Assembly: GCA_030762175.1 (NCBI GenBank)
Contig: CM060833.1
Coordinates: 74,268,501-74,332,500 of the forward strand
Source of the DNA: Metallyticus violacea
Taxonomy: Eukaryota; Arthropoda; Insecta; Mantodea; Metallyticidae
Reading direction: 5' to 3'
Length of the DNA: 64,000 nucleotides
The notes under the pieces were generated by a model. It saw only the letters and a list, made by a program, of their open reading frames with translations, had not been told where the DNA came from and made no database searches. The stretch's first letter is position 1. Every line of letters starts with the position of its first letter. Both the position numbers and the translations under genes were made by a program. Below are positions 34,303 through 46,084 of the stretch, one piece after another.

Positions 34303-35600
34303 TATATATCAATCATTCTGTGTGTCATAGTTGATTTCTGCCTAGACATTCTGAAGGAAACGGGACGAACGTAATCTTTCTCTTTTATGTTTTGTTGACT
34401 TCTAAATAAACAGTACTCAGTCATTATGGATACATTGTATCTCTGTTTGTAAAATAATATCGGATATAGTAGGTCAAATTACTGACTTTTAGCAATATTT
34501 TTTTTTTCGAAGGCTGCTGTTCACTTCATCAGATACCCTATTTCCATAACTTAAAAATGAAACAAAATGAAATGCCATTTTTGAACGGAGCAGTAATATG
34601 TACGTACTGTGCGGGGAGAAAAAAAAAACATTTTCGCGGCATAGAATTGTTGTGTTTAGAGTGCTAAAATGTAATTACGTTGAATAGGTAAAAAGTGGTT
34701 TGAGGTATATAAGAATGAGAATTTATCAATACCATATCATGTAATTATGTCACATATGCGGAAAGAGACAACAACTGTGGGAAAAGTAAATTGTGCTTTT
34801 CAGTACAACAAACAGCTTTTCTCTTCATGCCAAGCAAAACCGCCATTTCATTAGCGGCGTGATAATGAGAGCTGCAGTTTTTTATGAGTGCGTTTCGAAT
34901 ACAGTTAATTGGGGGCCGTGTAATACAATACGCCTGTCCCATTAGCATTCAGTTAGCGCGCGACTGGTTCGGACCTGTCCAAGGGCTTTGATGCAGACGG
35001 GTCTCGCGATTGGCTGAGGCGAGATTCAATCGCCTAGGGGCTCTAGAGGGTCTAGGTCAGTTTCGCTGCGGTTTACACCTGACAGCGATGATAGTACCAT
35101 CTGGTGTGAAATCTTATAACGAAACGCTTCTCAATATCTTTTCCGGTTTAGTAGTTTTAAAGGATATGTTTCTCATGTCCAAACGCAGACCTGCCAATGA
35201 ATGTGCAGACAACGTAAATACCTCTACTTAAGCTCTGTTTTTCATTTTTATCTTCTTGCCTCTTGTCTATCCTTTTGCTCATATTCTACTTCTCGGCTCT
35301 TTCTCTAAACGTCACGTTCTTATTTTTTTGTTGCTCTCTACTCTCTCTCTTTTGTTTCTTCCTTTCTTCCTCCATTTTCTTATTTGCTTTTAATCAAAAA
35401 ACGTTAAAAGTATTTTATATAGATAATATATCTGTAAAATAATTTTTTACATATTAGGGACCATATTTAGGCACCAAAAATTGTAGCTTTAGACACTAAA
35501 TAGTATGTAACAATACCTTATAGTCAACACAAGAAAACTCTTCAAACTAACGAACTTAAAGGACTTTATAAACAAGTTTGTAGTTAAATGTTTAGCTGAA
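34302..35600. other. Unassigned DNA
   Basis: No gene recognised. 34,950-35,230 is GC-richer and contains a 73-codon plus frame (35010-35231) without a motif; 35,240-35,395 is pyrimidine-rich. Confidence 0.35.
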
Positions 35601-36082
35601 AATAACTTTTTCAGTCTGTCAGGAATGAACTGTTAGAAAATAAAAAGCTCCTTTCTCTCTACTTTAAACTGTAAATAACTTCCAGTCTCTCAGGAAAGAA
35701 CTGTCAGAAAAGATTCTAAACAAAAAGGTTCTCTCCCCCCCCCCCCTCTGTGTGTGTGTGTGACCCCTCTAATTTCAGCTGTAAGTAACTTCCAATCTGT
35801 CAGGAAGGAACTGTCAGAAAATATTCTAAACAAAAAGGTTCTCTCCCTCCCCCCTCTCTCTCTGTGTCCCCCTCTACTTTCAGCTGTAAGTAACTTCCAA
35901 TCTGTCATGAAGGAACTGTCAGAAAATATTCTAAACTGTGAATAACTTCCAGTCTGTCAGGAAGGAACCATCAGAAAATATTCTAAACAAAAAGGTTCTC
36001 TTCCTTCCTTCCTTCCTTCCTTCCTTCCTTCCTTCCTTCCTTCCTTCCTTCCTTCCTTCCTTCCTTCCTTCCTTCCTTCCTT

Positions 36083-36113
<31 letters not shown>

Positions 36114-36242
36114 GTGCCTTTCTACTTTCAGTTGTAAATAACTTCCAGTCTGTCAGGAAGGAACCGTCAGAAAATATTCCAAATAAAAAGGTTCTCTCTC
36201 TCTCTCTCTCTCCCTTCCTCCTTCTCTCTCTCCCTTCCTCCT

Positions 36243-36273
<31 letters not shown>

Positions 36274-36350
36274 CTCTCTACTTTCAGTTGTAAATAACTT
36301 CCAGTCTGTCAGGAAGGAACTGTCAGAAAAGATTCTAAACAAAAATGTTC
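35600..36350. repeat. Compound minisatellite, seven units with embedded microsatellites
   Basis: The core CTTCCAGTCTGTCAGGAAGG, continuing AACTGTCAGAAAATATTCTA and ACAAAAAGGTTCTCTC, recurs with landmarks (CARTCTSTCAKG) at 35612, 35683, 35793, 35898, 35950, 36146 and 36302. Spacings of 70, 110, 105, 52, 196 and 156 differ because each unit ends in its own polypyrimidine expansion: C-run plus GT, CCCTCTC, (TTCC)n at 36000-36083, and (CT)n. The minus-strand arginine/glutamate-rich open frames (for example 35983-36342) are read-through of this repeat. Confidence 0.92.
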
Positions 36351-36784
36351 TCTCTCTCCCCGTACCAGTTCATTGGGTCTTCAAAAGTGAAAAGCTAGGC
36401 AATTCTATAACAGATAATCACATATGAAGTTAAAATTTACAGCCGAATAAATCAGCCGCAAAATATTGCGCTGTAATCAACATGACGTAAGAAACCGTCT
36501 AAAATGTTCACCACCGGGAAACAAATAAACCTAATAGTTAAAAATAAACCCATTGAGTGTTTTCGGCGTAATTTCTCTGTGCTGTAGAAATGACTGAGCT
36601 GAGTTCAAATTTTCATAACCATTGTGTTATTATCTGTTGATTAATCTGTACATCTATAATTTAGCACGAAGGCATGGGTAAAGTTCTACCTATAGAAAAC
36701 AGAAAAGCGCGAATTGTGAACAATTATGTCAGCATGCATTACTTTATCCAATTCGTATCTCTACTTGAGTTTTATACAGAGGTG

Positions 36785-37070
36785 TCGGTTCTAGTTATCT
36801 AGTGGTAGCAGCACTTGCCTCGTAGACCCAAGATCACATGTTCATTCCCGGTCAGGGTCGATGGATTTTTTCGGGCGTAAAAATCCCAAGTATGGCTACC
36901 TTCGGAAGGGTGGGTCCCGTATCGTAAATTTACGGCACTTAAAAGAGCGTCAAACCTGAAAGAAGAGGCTTCTGAGTAAAATTTACCAGCCGTTTCACGC
37001 CCTGAATTAAATGGGAAGCGACATGATGACAGGAGATTTAAAGATGGTCCGTAATTAAATAAAATAAATT
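36785..37070 (+). mobile_element. SINE family A copy 6
   Basis: Head TAGTTATCTAGTGGTAGCAG with B-box-like GTTCATTCCCG, then TCGATGGATTTTTTCGGGCG, a diverged hairpin segment (CGTATCGTAAATTTACGGCA) and the 3' end. TACAGAGGTG (36775-36784) and TACAGCGGTG (37071-37080) are a probable target-site duplication with one mismatch. Confidence 0.88.
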
Positions 37071-37080
37071 TACAGCGGTG

Positions 37081-38242
37081 GGCATAAAAACAAGTTCAAC
37101 AAGTTGATATGCGTCTAGTGCAAGTCCAGGTACGTTAAACAATGAAATATTGTTTAATATTTACCCATTAAACAAAAGAAAACAAATGAAGGCCATTTCT
37201 AAGGTTTTCGTGGCCGGCATTCATAGTGTCAAAACGAAAACTTTCGAACTGTTCGACAGTGAGCTTAGGTTTGATAAGCGAACGCTTTGAGAGTGAAACA
37301 AACCTAAAACTACGGTATAACAGCCCATAAGTTTTAACTTTTGACAAACGATGGGCACAATTTATTACTTACTTAAGTAGTGCATAACAATGTATTCTTA
37401 ACAATAATCTGCATTACTAAATGTATATATGTAATTGTCAGTACATATAAGTGCATGCTCGATTATTATCAAACCATATTAATGAACGTATCATTCGATA
37501 GTCAATAAAAATACTAATTACTTTGCCTTTCATGTTTTTGTCGTCCGTTTCATGGCCGTTGATGGTCAGCCGTCGGAGGGATAATTCCCTGCGAAAAGAT
37601 ATCTGCGCAATTATAATTATAAAGAAAATGCTACTTTATGATAGATGTCCTGCACATTCATACATTTCTGACATCTTTTTAGAAAACTGCCATTCACATG
37701 CATCAGGTCAAAATTGAGTGAATCCCCCCCCCTCCGTTTTTCTAGTGTTTAATGATTCGTGGCATATTCTTCAATTTTCAACTTCTCCATCGCATACTGT
37801 TAGATTGGAGGACGAGTGAGTCAAAATTCCCCTACTAATTACCCAATCTTCTTATTTTTGTCCTAAATTAAACTTAATGACTCGTTTGCCATATGCGTGG
37901 TGATAAATTCTTGCTGGAAATATCCAGATCGACATTCAATATCAGTTACTTGTTTAATAAGTGGTGCTAGTATGCCATTCCTGTATCCTTCTGCATTTAT
38001 GATATTATCAAGAAAGATGAGCCCTATTACTTTATATGTGCACTATACACCGATTTTCTCGTCATGTAAAGGGTTTGTGTATTAAATAGAATTTCCCTGC
38101 ATTTCGATATCTGCTATTTTACGTCGAAAAATGAGCATGTAAATGGAATCATACTTAAACAGTAAAGAATATTAAGATTAGATCAATTAATCTATCATTA
38201 ACATTCTATAATACTCCGCATTCAATTACAGAAATTAACGCA
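37081..38242. other. Unassigned DNA
   Basis: No gene or mobile element recognised; a C-run lies at 37724-37731. Confidence 0.4.
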
Positions 38243-38254
38243 ATATCAGGATTA

Positions 38255-38559
38255 TTGTTGTTTGTTGATTTGATTTATTTACGGACGCTCTTAAACATCT
38301 CGGGTCATCAGCGTCTCATTCAATTCAGGGCGTGAAACGGCCGATAAATTTTGCTCAGAGGCCTCTCTTTCAGGCTTGAGGTTCTTTTACGTGACGTAAA
38401 TGTACGACATGGAACCCACGGCTTTACTTCCCTTCCGAAGGAAGCCATACTTAGGATTTTTACGCCCGAAAAAATCCATCGATCCTTCCCAGGTTTGAAC
38501 CTGCGATCTTCGGTTTAGGAGACAATGATGGTTACCACTACACCACCAAGACCGACAAT
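38255..38559 (-). mobile_element. SINE family A copy 7, full length
   Basis: On the minus strand the head reads GGTCTTGGTGGTGTAGTGGT (A box) and GCAGGTTCAAACCTGG (B box), about the spacing of a tRNA promoter, then TCGATGGATTTTTTCGGGCG, the hairpin segment, and the 3' end with an A-rich tail. It is flanked by perfect 12-bp direct repeats ATATCAGGATTA at 38243-38254 and 38560-38571. This is the best copy for defining the tRNA-like head. Confidence 0.93.
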
Positions 38560-38747
38560 ATATCAGGATTAACTGCCTGCAATCCAGATGACAGTGATCT
38601 TGCACGTTTTCAGGTTTAAATCGACTCATTCAGACGATGATCTAATGCGTGTAAACAGATACCAGTAATGCGTGCGTGAATGTAACAGGACATTTCCAGC
38701 GTCTCCTGTTCCTAACACCTCCAATTTTTTTTTTTCTGACTTACTAA

Positions 38748-39940
38748 TCACACGAAAACTATGAAACTTGGAGTCACTTCTCGACGCAGCCGCACACATT
38801 TTTCACAACGTCGACGCCATGATTCCATGGCCGCTGCGGACGCTTGTGTAGGAGTCTGTTTTGACCAGTGGAAAATCGCTGATGCAATAGCGGCACGGTT
38901 TGTGAATGTGCGACCATGGAGAATGTCTTTCATCGTTGGGAACATTCACAAGTCGCAGCGAGCTAGGCCAGGTGAGTAGGGAGCACGAGGAATCACTTCA
39001 AATTTGTTTTCGCGAAGGAACTACTGCGTCACGTTCGCCCGATGCGCGCAATGCTGGAAGGAGCTTCTTCTTCAATACATCTTCGTAAATGCATCTGTCA
39101 CCGTAGTGCCCTTTGGAAAGCAATGAGAAGGATTGCTCCATCGCTGTCCCAGAACATGGCCACCATCATTTCTTCTTGTCTGGCGCTTACCCGATTATTT
39201 ATTTATTTATTTATTTTTGCGATGAATCTGAGTGCTTCCATTGAGCAGACTGGCGCTTCATTTCAGGATTGAAAAACGGCATCCATGTCTTATCCATTGT
39301 GACAACCGATGAAAAGAACGTTCCATTCATGCCGTCATCGCCGGTCAACATTGCCTGGCAACATGCCACGCACGCAGCCTTGTGGTCGTCCGTCAGCATT
39401 CGTGGCACCCACCTGGAGGACACTTTTCGCGTTTGCAGGTCTTCATGCAGAATTGCGTGCACACAACCCTTGAAAATGCGAACTTTGGAGGCGATGTTTT
39501 CAACACTCATCCGGCGATGTTCCAAAACAACTTTCTCCACTCGCTCGATCATCTCGTCAAGCCGGCTTGTGCTAGGCCGAGATTGCCTTGGTTTGTTGTC
39601 ACATGACAATCTGCCTTGCTTGAACTGTCGCACCCATGAACGTACATTAGATACATCCATGACACCATCACATGTCTCACTCAAGTGGCGATGAATTTCA
39701 ATCGGTGTCAAACCACGCAAAAGGAGAAAATGAAAGATTACACGCTGTTCTTGTAATGAAAACGTTGAAGTATCAAAACAATCTGCTCTCTCGCCGCTGC
39801 TGCTAGAGTTCTGTGTGCCATACAGTGCTGCCATCTCTCTCTAGCATTGACAGCGAGTGCCCGCGTATTTTAAAATAAAATATCTGTTTCCAGTCTTGAG
39901 AAGGAGCATCGGAAATTTGATCACTTGAATGCACCTCGTA
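38748..39940 (-). pseudogene. mariner transposon relic, best-preserved transposase here
   Basis: The high-coordinate terminus, reverse-complemented, is TACGAGGTGCATTCAAGTGA. A 207-codon frame (39834-39211) holds the N-terminal helix-turn-helix domain (FHFLLLRGLTPIEIHRHLSE, then VRSWVRQFKQGRL), the linker RPSTSRLDEMIERV, HEDLQTRKVSSRWVPRML and the first catalytic region VVTMDKTWMPFF (D kept; the following E is K). Near 39200 a (TTTA)n interrupts it. After that, shifted frames give AMFWDSDGAIL, the C-terminal core APYSPGLARCD (SPD changed to SPG) and MFPTMKDILHGRTFTNRAAI to the stop. The HDNARPH block holding the second catalytic Asp is missing. DD34D mariner group; inactive. Confidence 0.85.
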
Positions 39941-40800
39941 ATTCCGAGAACCCGAATCAGTTGCTCGATATCACATCCGTTTCACCGAGAGTTACCGTTT
40001 TGACTGCTGACCCGCCAGTTGTTGTGAAACTGGTTACAAAATCAAAAAATATCCAGTAAGTGTTTGCCTGACTGCTTTATTTTCCATCGAAAGGTTTTTA
40101 ATGCTGCCCTCATTATCCACTGCATTTCGACAAACACAAAACTTAGAGGCAAAGTACGCGAATAGGTGAGAATTATATTTTAAATATATTTAAAGCAAAC
40201 GAAAAAGGCAAAAGGATAAATATATTAAAATGGATAAATATATTTAATATGCAAGGAACAAAGTGGTTTAAAATTTTTGAATCCGAACTTTAACTATTAA
40301 ATGGATAACTTAACATAGTTTTCTTCGTAATCCTCTTCTTTAAATAATTGTTCGAGGGATTTGAGCTAGCCAACGTTAGCTACAAAAACACAGTTTTACA
40401 GGAGGAAGAAAATAAAGTTGATATCTTTGATTATTTAATGATAACTCATTTATGGAGATCGTGTTTTAAATATATTACCACATACAGTAAACTTATGCCA
40501 GAAGACAATTCCGCATGAAACATTGTGAATTATTCATTTTTTAATAATGAAAATTCACACTTTTCGGAGATATCTGACTCCAGCTGTAACAGGAGATAAT
40601 GTCTTATTAGAAATTAACACTATACTGACATAAATTAATTTTATTAACAAGAAACACGAACAATGGCTGTCCAGCAATAATTTCATATAACTGAATATTG
40701 TACATATTTCCCGTATTGATCACTGAAAAAATGTTTTATTTAAAAACAAAATTATTGTGCATATAATTTCATCGAACCATGATACATTATACATTAGTAG
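39941..40800. other. Unassigned AT-rich DNA
   Basis: No feature recognised. Confidence 0.4.
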
Positions 40801-41078
40801 TTCATTTGATTTATTTACAGACGCTCTTTAACATCTCAGATCATCACGTCCATTGAATTCAGGGTGTAAAACGGCCGGTAAGTTTTGCTCATAGCCCTTT
40901 TCTTTCAGGCTTGAGATTCTTTATCTTGCTGTAAATGTACAACACGGGGACCACGGATTTACTTCCCTTCCGAAGAATTTTTCCGCTCGAAAAAAATCCA
41001 TTGATCCTAGCCGGAACTGATTCCGTGATCTTGGATTTATGAGCCAAGTATGGTAACCATTAGACGACTAGGACCGAC
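40801..41078 (-). mobile_element. SINE family A copy 8
   Basis: Near-full-length, moderately diverged: head at 41030-41078 (GGTCCTAGTCGTCTAATGGT on the minus strand), body with CGTGTTGTACATTTACAGCA, and the 3' end GAGATGTTAAAGAGCGTCTG. In this copy one hairpin base pair is changed on both sides (C-G to T-A). Flanks share only TATACAT. Confidence 0.85.
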
Positions 41079-41259
41079 ATGTATACATAATGATGTTATA
41101 ATACTGAATACAAATACATAATGTATTTTATTGATAATAATGCTTACTAAAGTTTCGTGGAAAAAAATAAATTATGCCAATTGACTGATTACAATAATTG
41201 TATTAAAACTAAAATTAGATAAACTATTACATATATGTCCGGTTTCCATTTATTCTGCC

Positions 41260-42790
41260 TCTCATACTTTATTCTGTACCACTTCCGCTCTTTCAAATAA
41301 AAAGGGTACGTACTCGCGGTTATTTACCCACATTGGTCTTTCAAGTCTTTCACTTTTTCTGCTTACAATTTTATCAATCCATGACATCATATTACGTTCA
41401 ATCGAAAAAATCCGAGATGATCTTCTTTGCATTGGGAACTTGAGGAATTCTTCTTCAGCGGAGTCATATTTGAAGTATGTGTTCCTTGTCTGCATTTCTA
41501 TATTAAAACCATACAATATTGAGTCATTTAAAGCAATTCCTATTGGTATCAAATTTCTAATTTTTACGATGCTTTCTGGAAGTCACTGAAGTCATAAATA
41601 TCTTTCTGCTCCACAAATGTCACCCGGTACTTTCCATGCCTTGCTGCCATTCTGAACACGGCGTACCAACTCGAAGGACCATATACATGCATTTATCACT
41701 TTGCTAGCACTTTCTATATGGACTATGTCGCTCTCATGTGTAAATGTCCTGGTTCAAAAATGATATAATCTATCACAGCAATGGCCAGGACATCAGTATA
41801 TAACAACAAGCTTGAAATTAGAGCATCTTTATTTTGTACTTCACAGATGTGAGACATCAAAACATTTTTCCCAGTTTGGATTATTTTCAGATGATTAGAC
41901 AGACATTTTTTCATTTCTGATGTTTCACGCCCAGACATCCCTTCATGCCATTTCAGGTTCTCAGCTGTTCCGTTTGAGGCTTTGTACACAGTTAGATTTC
42001 TTTGCTTTACGTTTTATGTGAGGACAGTATCGAATTGCTTCAAAACACACTGGAAAATTTTGATTTTTTCCATCTTTTGATTCCAACTTAAAATCACTTT
42101 TCAATTGACATGACCTCTGTTTTCTGCATCAGTCATAATATTTAAAATATTTCTCACACTGATGCTTTCATGGTACATAATAGACAATGTTGAGATTGCT
42201 ATTGAAAACTTGGCGGTAGTATGACAATTTTTCCTATTTGCACTTTCCTACACAGTCATCTTTGCAATTAAGTCACTAGAAAATTATTCTCTGGTTGTGT
42301 CTTTCCTGAGTAATGGGACTCTATTCTTTGGAAACATTTAATATGATCATTCCACGCAACTTTCAGTCTTCTTTACGTTAATGTATTCCTCTCTAGTACT
42401 TATTTACAATATTGCCATCATTCTTATTTAAAATATCGTCAACAACTGTATTTGAAATTACCTTTAACCAAAAAGTAAAATCTAGAAAATTTTCTTATTG
42501 ACTTTTTTTTTTTTTTTTTTGGTACATACTTTCTCTTTAACATCTACCAGGCATCGAATGTCTGTCTTTTATTGTCAATGATTTCATTTTCAGTTATTCT
42601 TATTATTTTAAGGCTGTCTTCTTCAGTGGAAAATAAATTACAATTTATAGGGCATTATGAACAGCATTTATAAACAACACCCTCAGCTCTTATCACCTTA
42701 TAACTACTTGATCTATGAGCAAGACCTGGAGCTATATATTTCTTGCATTTATTCTTTTTCCAGTTATCGGAATTAGAAATGTTCTCTCTC
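41260..42790 (-). pseudogene. Decayed DDE-like transposon ORF (DUF7869-like)
   Basis: Minus strand, N- to C-terminal, several frames: KKNKCKKYIAPGLAHRSSSY and VVYKCCSxCPINCNLFSTEE (family 'GKEYxxxxG...PCxxxCxxKCxxxxSEE'); YYRQVFNSNLNIVYYVP (family 'YRxIFNxxFNxxFxxPKKDQC'); LKWHEGMSGRETSEMKKCL (family 'FMWHEGxAxRGxxEIxSCL'); MSHICEVQNKDALISSLLL at the position of 'YSDxCGGQNRN'; DYIIFEPGHLHMRAT (family 'HKFLxPGHTxMExD'); and the MAARHGKYRVTFVEQKDIYD region. I recall this architecture as an uncharacterised transposon-associated family called DUF7869-like. The CGGQN motif and its Asp are lost, and stops break every block. The minus frame at 42894-43091 just upstream may or may not belong. Confidence 0.6.
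42504..42521. repeat. Poly-T tract within the DDE-like relic
   Basis: T-run of about 18 nt. Confidence 0.8.
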
Positions 42791-43099
42791 TTTCTTTGAT
42801 TTTTATAGCATGATCAACATTTACTTTGCCCACTGCAGAATTTCTAAGTACTGTCGAACAGGGGCTGCTTCTACTGTCGTGAAAGTCACATAATCATACA
42901 GATTCGCTTACTGGAGTCAACATTGTGTACGCTTTGACATTCAGCCTTTCCGTTTCTTTACTGTAGCTCTCCATTAGTTTCTCCTCCAGATACAAAGGAA
43001 TCATCAGATATGTTGGGTCTTCTTCCAAGTCAAACGGAAAACCAGCAGCGATTAAAACAGCAACAGGTCCTTCATAATAAGAAACGATCACCTTGACTG

Positions 43100-44472
43100 A
43101 ACGGTAGCAATATAGGCTTCATGACAAATTAATATTATTAATAATAATGATGCCAGTGTGCTTGAGACATCATGTAGGCATGTCCAGTCTCCCAAGATGC
43201 TAGGATAGACCTGTATATATTGATGAGCAAGGGGACTGTCTCGTGCACTGTTTTGCTCCGTATATCATGTTCTTAGTAACATTTTTCCTAAGGCTAAGTT
43301 CACTAAAAATTTGCCCCTTCTGTAAGACATACTAATTTCTATTAAAATTCACTCTCTCATTAGCATAATCCACTAAGCTTAGAAATCTCACAAAGTTCTG
43401 ATCTGATACAAATCAATCCTAAACCAATATGAACAATTGTTAATTCTTTGTTTGATATTCAACCTTGCCGGTTACTGCTGATATCCGTCAAGAATCAAGT
43501 TTTCAAAAATGCACTATGACAATAATTGGTCATTATTAAAATATTAAGGCATTGAAAATGTAATACACCAGCAAGCCAAGGCCACAATATCTATTTACGC
43601 TCCATTAATAATATAATAGTGTCAACAATAAATCCAGGGCTAACTCCGCAATGTTTAGTAAAATGTTAGGAGAATACTATCTTCAGTTATATCCTTTAAA
43701 CTAAGGAAAAGTTAAAGACAGAACGTTTGATCAAGTTCACTTCTCTGACTCTAAACAATTATTAAAAACCAAAACTTTATCTCCAAATGTTCTTTAAACT
43801 ACTGGGAATATCATAATAATTTAGGGATTGAAAGTGCTGGTATTTGTGATAATAAAACTGCCCTTAACTGAAAAGGTTATTTTTCAGAGTTAATGTTGTC
43901 TACTGTGAACTCTAGCGGTTTTTCCTTTGGTTTTTATCCAACTTTCTCTATTTCTTGTTCTGTGTCATTTCCTCCAGTTTGTTCCTCAACATCTTTTGGT
44001 TTCTATTTCTCCTCTTTTCCTACTCCCTCGTAGTTATGTTCCTCTCTTCCTCACATTCTGCACTTCTTTTGTTCCACTACGTTTAAGTTTCATGTTTGTT
44101 TTCGCATTTCGTTCTAACCAGGTTTTTATATTACCTACTTATTTTCTCGTGACGCACTATGGAAGTAAAGAAGACAAATATAAATAAAAACTAGTAAATG
44201 TTATAAATACGTAAAACTTTCTATAGAAGAAAGTTTTCGGGCTTGTCTCAACACTCTTGCTTGATGTTTTCGTTCTCATATGGAATGCAGTTGGCCTTCA
44301 TTCTGAAATACGAAGCTGAAGAAGTGAACAATGAAATTTCTGTGGTCGGACCTGAGCTCATACAATTTAAACTTGGAAACCGAGGTCACAGTTTAATTTA
44401 AAATAGACAATAGGCTCGAAAACATTATTTAAAATAGATTATTGAAATACTTTATTATGTTAAACAGTTTAT
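43100..44472. other. Unassigned DNA, partly pyrimidine-rich
   Basis: 43,910-44,130 is T/C-rich on the plus strand, which yields an 86-codon hydrophobic open frame (43927-44187) that is probably compositional. No gene recognised. Confidence 0.35.
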
Positions 44473-44484
44473 CGTGAAACAGGA

Positions 44485-44783
44485 GGTCGGTCCTGGTGAT
44501 GCAGTGGTAACCATATTTGCCTTCTAAACCCAAGATCGCGGGTTCAAGCCCGGCCAGGACCGATGGATTTTTTCGGGCGTAAAAATCTTAAGTATGGCTT
44601 CCCTCGGAAGGGAAGTAAAGCCGTGGGTCCCATGTCGTACATTTACGGCACGAAAAAGAACCATAAGACTGAAAGAGGAGGCCTCTGAGCAAAATTTGTC
44701 GGTTGTTTCACGCCCTGAACAGAATGGAACGCTGATGACCTGAGATGTTAAAGAGCGTCCGTAAATAAACAAATAAAAAAAAA
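44485..44783 (+). mobile_element. SINE family A copy 9, full length (reference copy)
   Basis: GGTCCTGGTGATGCAGTGGT is the tRNA-like 5' end with A box, followed by the anticodon-arm region and GGGTTCAAGCCCGG (B box), with CCAGGACC closing against GGTCCTGG as in an acceptor stem. Then TCGATGGATTTTTTCGGGCG type body, GTCGTACATTTACGGCACG, GGTTGTTTCACGCCCTGAAC, GAGATGTTAAAGAGCGTCCG and an A-rich tail. Flanks CGTGAAACAGGA (44473-44484) and CGTGAAGCAGGA (44784-44795) are a 12-bp target-site duplication with one mismatch. The minus-strand open frame is an artefact. Confidence 0.93.
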
Positions 44784-44795
44784 CGTGAAGCAGGA

Positions 44796-46084
44796 GACAT
44801 TTTTCCAACTGATACAAGTGCTCAAAAATAAATAAATATATAGCTAGATATAGAAATAATGAAAATAACTAAAATATCTATCTCTGCAGTATAACAACAT
44901 GCAAAACTATATGGTTCATAAAACATCTTCAATTTAAAGTCTTATTTGCAAATACAGGTATATAAGGAAATAAAAGTAGTTGTGATAAAGATACACTACT
45001 CTAAAAAGGTACTAAAAGAAGTAAATATCGCTAAAATGACATTTTACGAATGGAGTAATTTAGGCTACCAGAATGTAAGAGGAAATGACAATTGACTGCC
45101 AAGGAGCGATACTTTAAGGGCATCAGGACGCTAAACTAAAATAGTTTCTTTTGTCATTCTTTAATCTGTATCCATACTTTCTCACGCTTATTGAAGGATG
45201 CTGAGAAGCTGAGACCTTGCCAACTAAGAACTATTAAAAAGTCTTTATAATCATGTTTTCACAGACCGAGACATATTCAAAGCGCGATTCTGAATGCAGT
45301 GCTATTCGTGAAGAAAAGAAGCAAAGAAGATGAATCATAGCAGTAAAACGAATGTGTTAGTGGGAGGTTTAGAGGTTTGTGATGAGTAATAGCGTGGTGA
45401 ACGCGAAGCATACCTTCAGCATTCATCCTCCCCCCCCCCCCCATTCTCCCAGGCCTTAAGTTTGCTGCACTCTTATAGAACAATAGAATGCCATTTTATT
45501 TCATTATTATTATTTTTTTCTTTCTCAGTATGAATAAAGGATCTATTGGGAAAAGAAAGGGAAATTAACCTACCACTGTCATTTCATGTTTTGATTGCAG
45601 TTTAATAAAATTTTATTTCATTTTTGTTGTTTAATAATTTTATTGTTATGGTAAATTTTTATTTGGTTGGGGTGATCGGAAAATAAGTTTAAATTTTCTT
45701 TTATATTAATAATAAAAGTTAAATAATTGACCCATTTGTTTTTTGAATTACCTTAGGGATAACAGTAGAATGAAACAGCATACTACCGAGTAGATATGCA
45801 AAAACTATGAAAAATATTAAACTACTTAAGATTTCTCATAATATGATAAATGAAATTAAATAACCATGTAATAATACCCAGATAATACTATAAGTAATTT
45901 TCCTTTAAAAGTTAGTCAAGATGTTAGATAGGGATGTGATAATGTCCCACTATTATTTTATATACATGTAAAGTTATCCAGGAATGGAAAACATTAAATT
46001 CCAAAAGTATTATATTTAGTTCATATAAGTAAATAAATATCCTACTACCAAGTGTTATTGGCCGTATCTGAGAATGATCTGCAA
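44796..46084. other. Unassigned AT-rich DNA
   Basis: No gene recognised; C-run at 45430-45442. Confidence 0.4.

Noticed and set aside
35983..36342. 119-codon minus-strand arginine/glutamate-rich open frame
   Set aside because: It is a read-through of the TTCC and CT microsatellites in the compound minisatellite.
42894..43091. Minus-strand frame with VLIAAGFPFDLEEDPTYLMI, briefly considered as an insect odorant-receptor piece
   Set aside because: Only the 'PFD...PxY' wording resembles odorant receptors. There are no membrane segments around it, and it sits just upstream of a transposon relic in the same orientation.
43927..44187. 86-codon hydrophobic open frame that could be taken for a membrane protein
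   Set aside because: It arises from a T/C-rich stretch that codes for F, L, S and P in this frame.
44485..44555. tRNA gene candidate (A and B boxes, partial acceptor stem)
   Set aside because: The same head recurs in nine other copies joined to a common body, A-rich tail and target duplications, so it is a SINE promoter rather than a tRNA gene.
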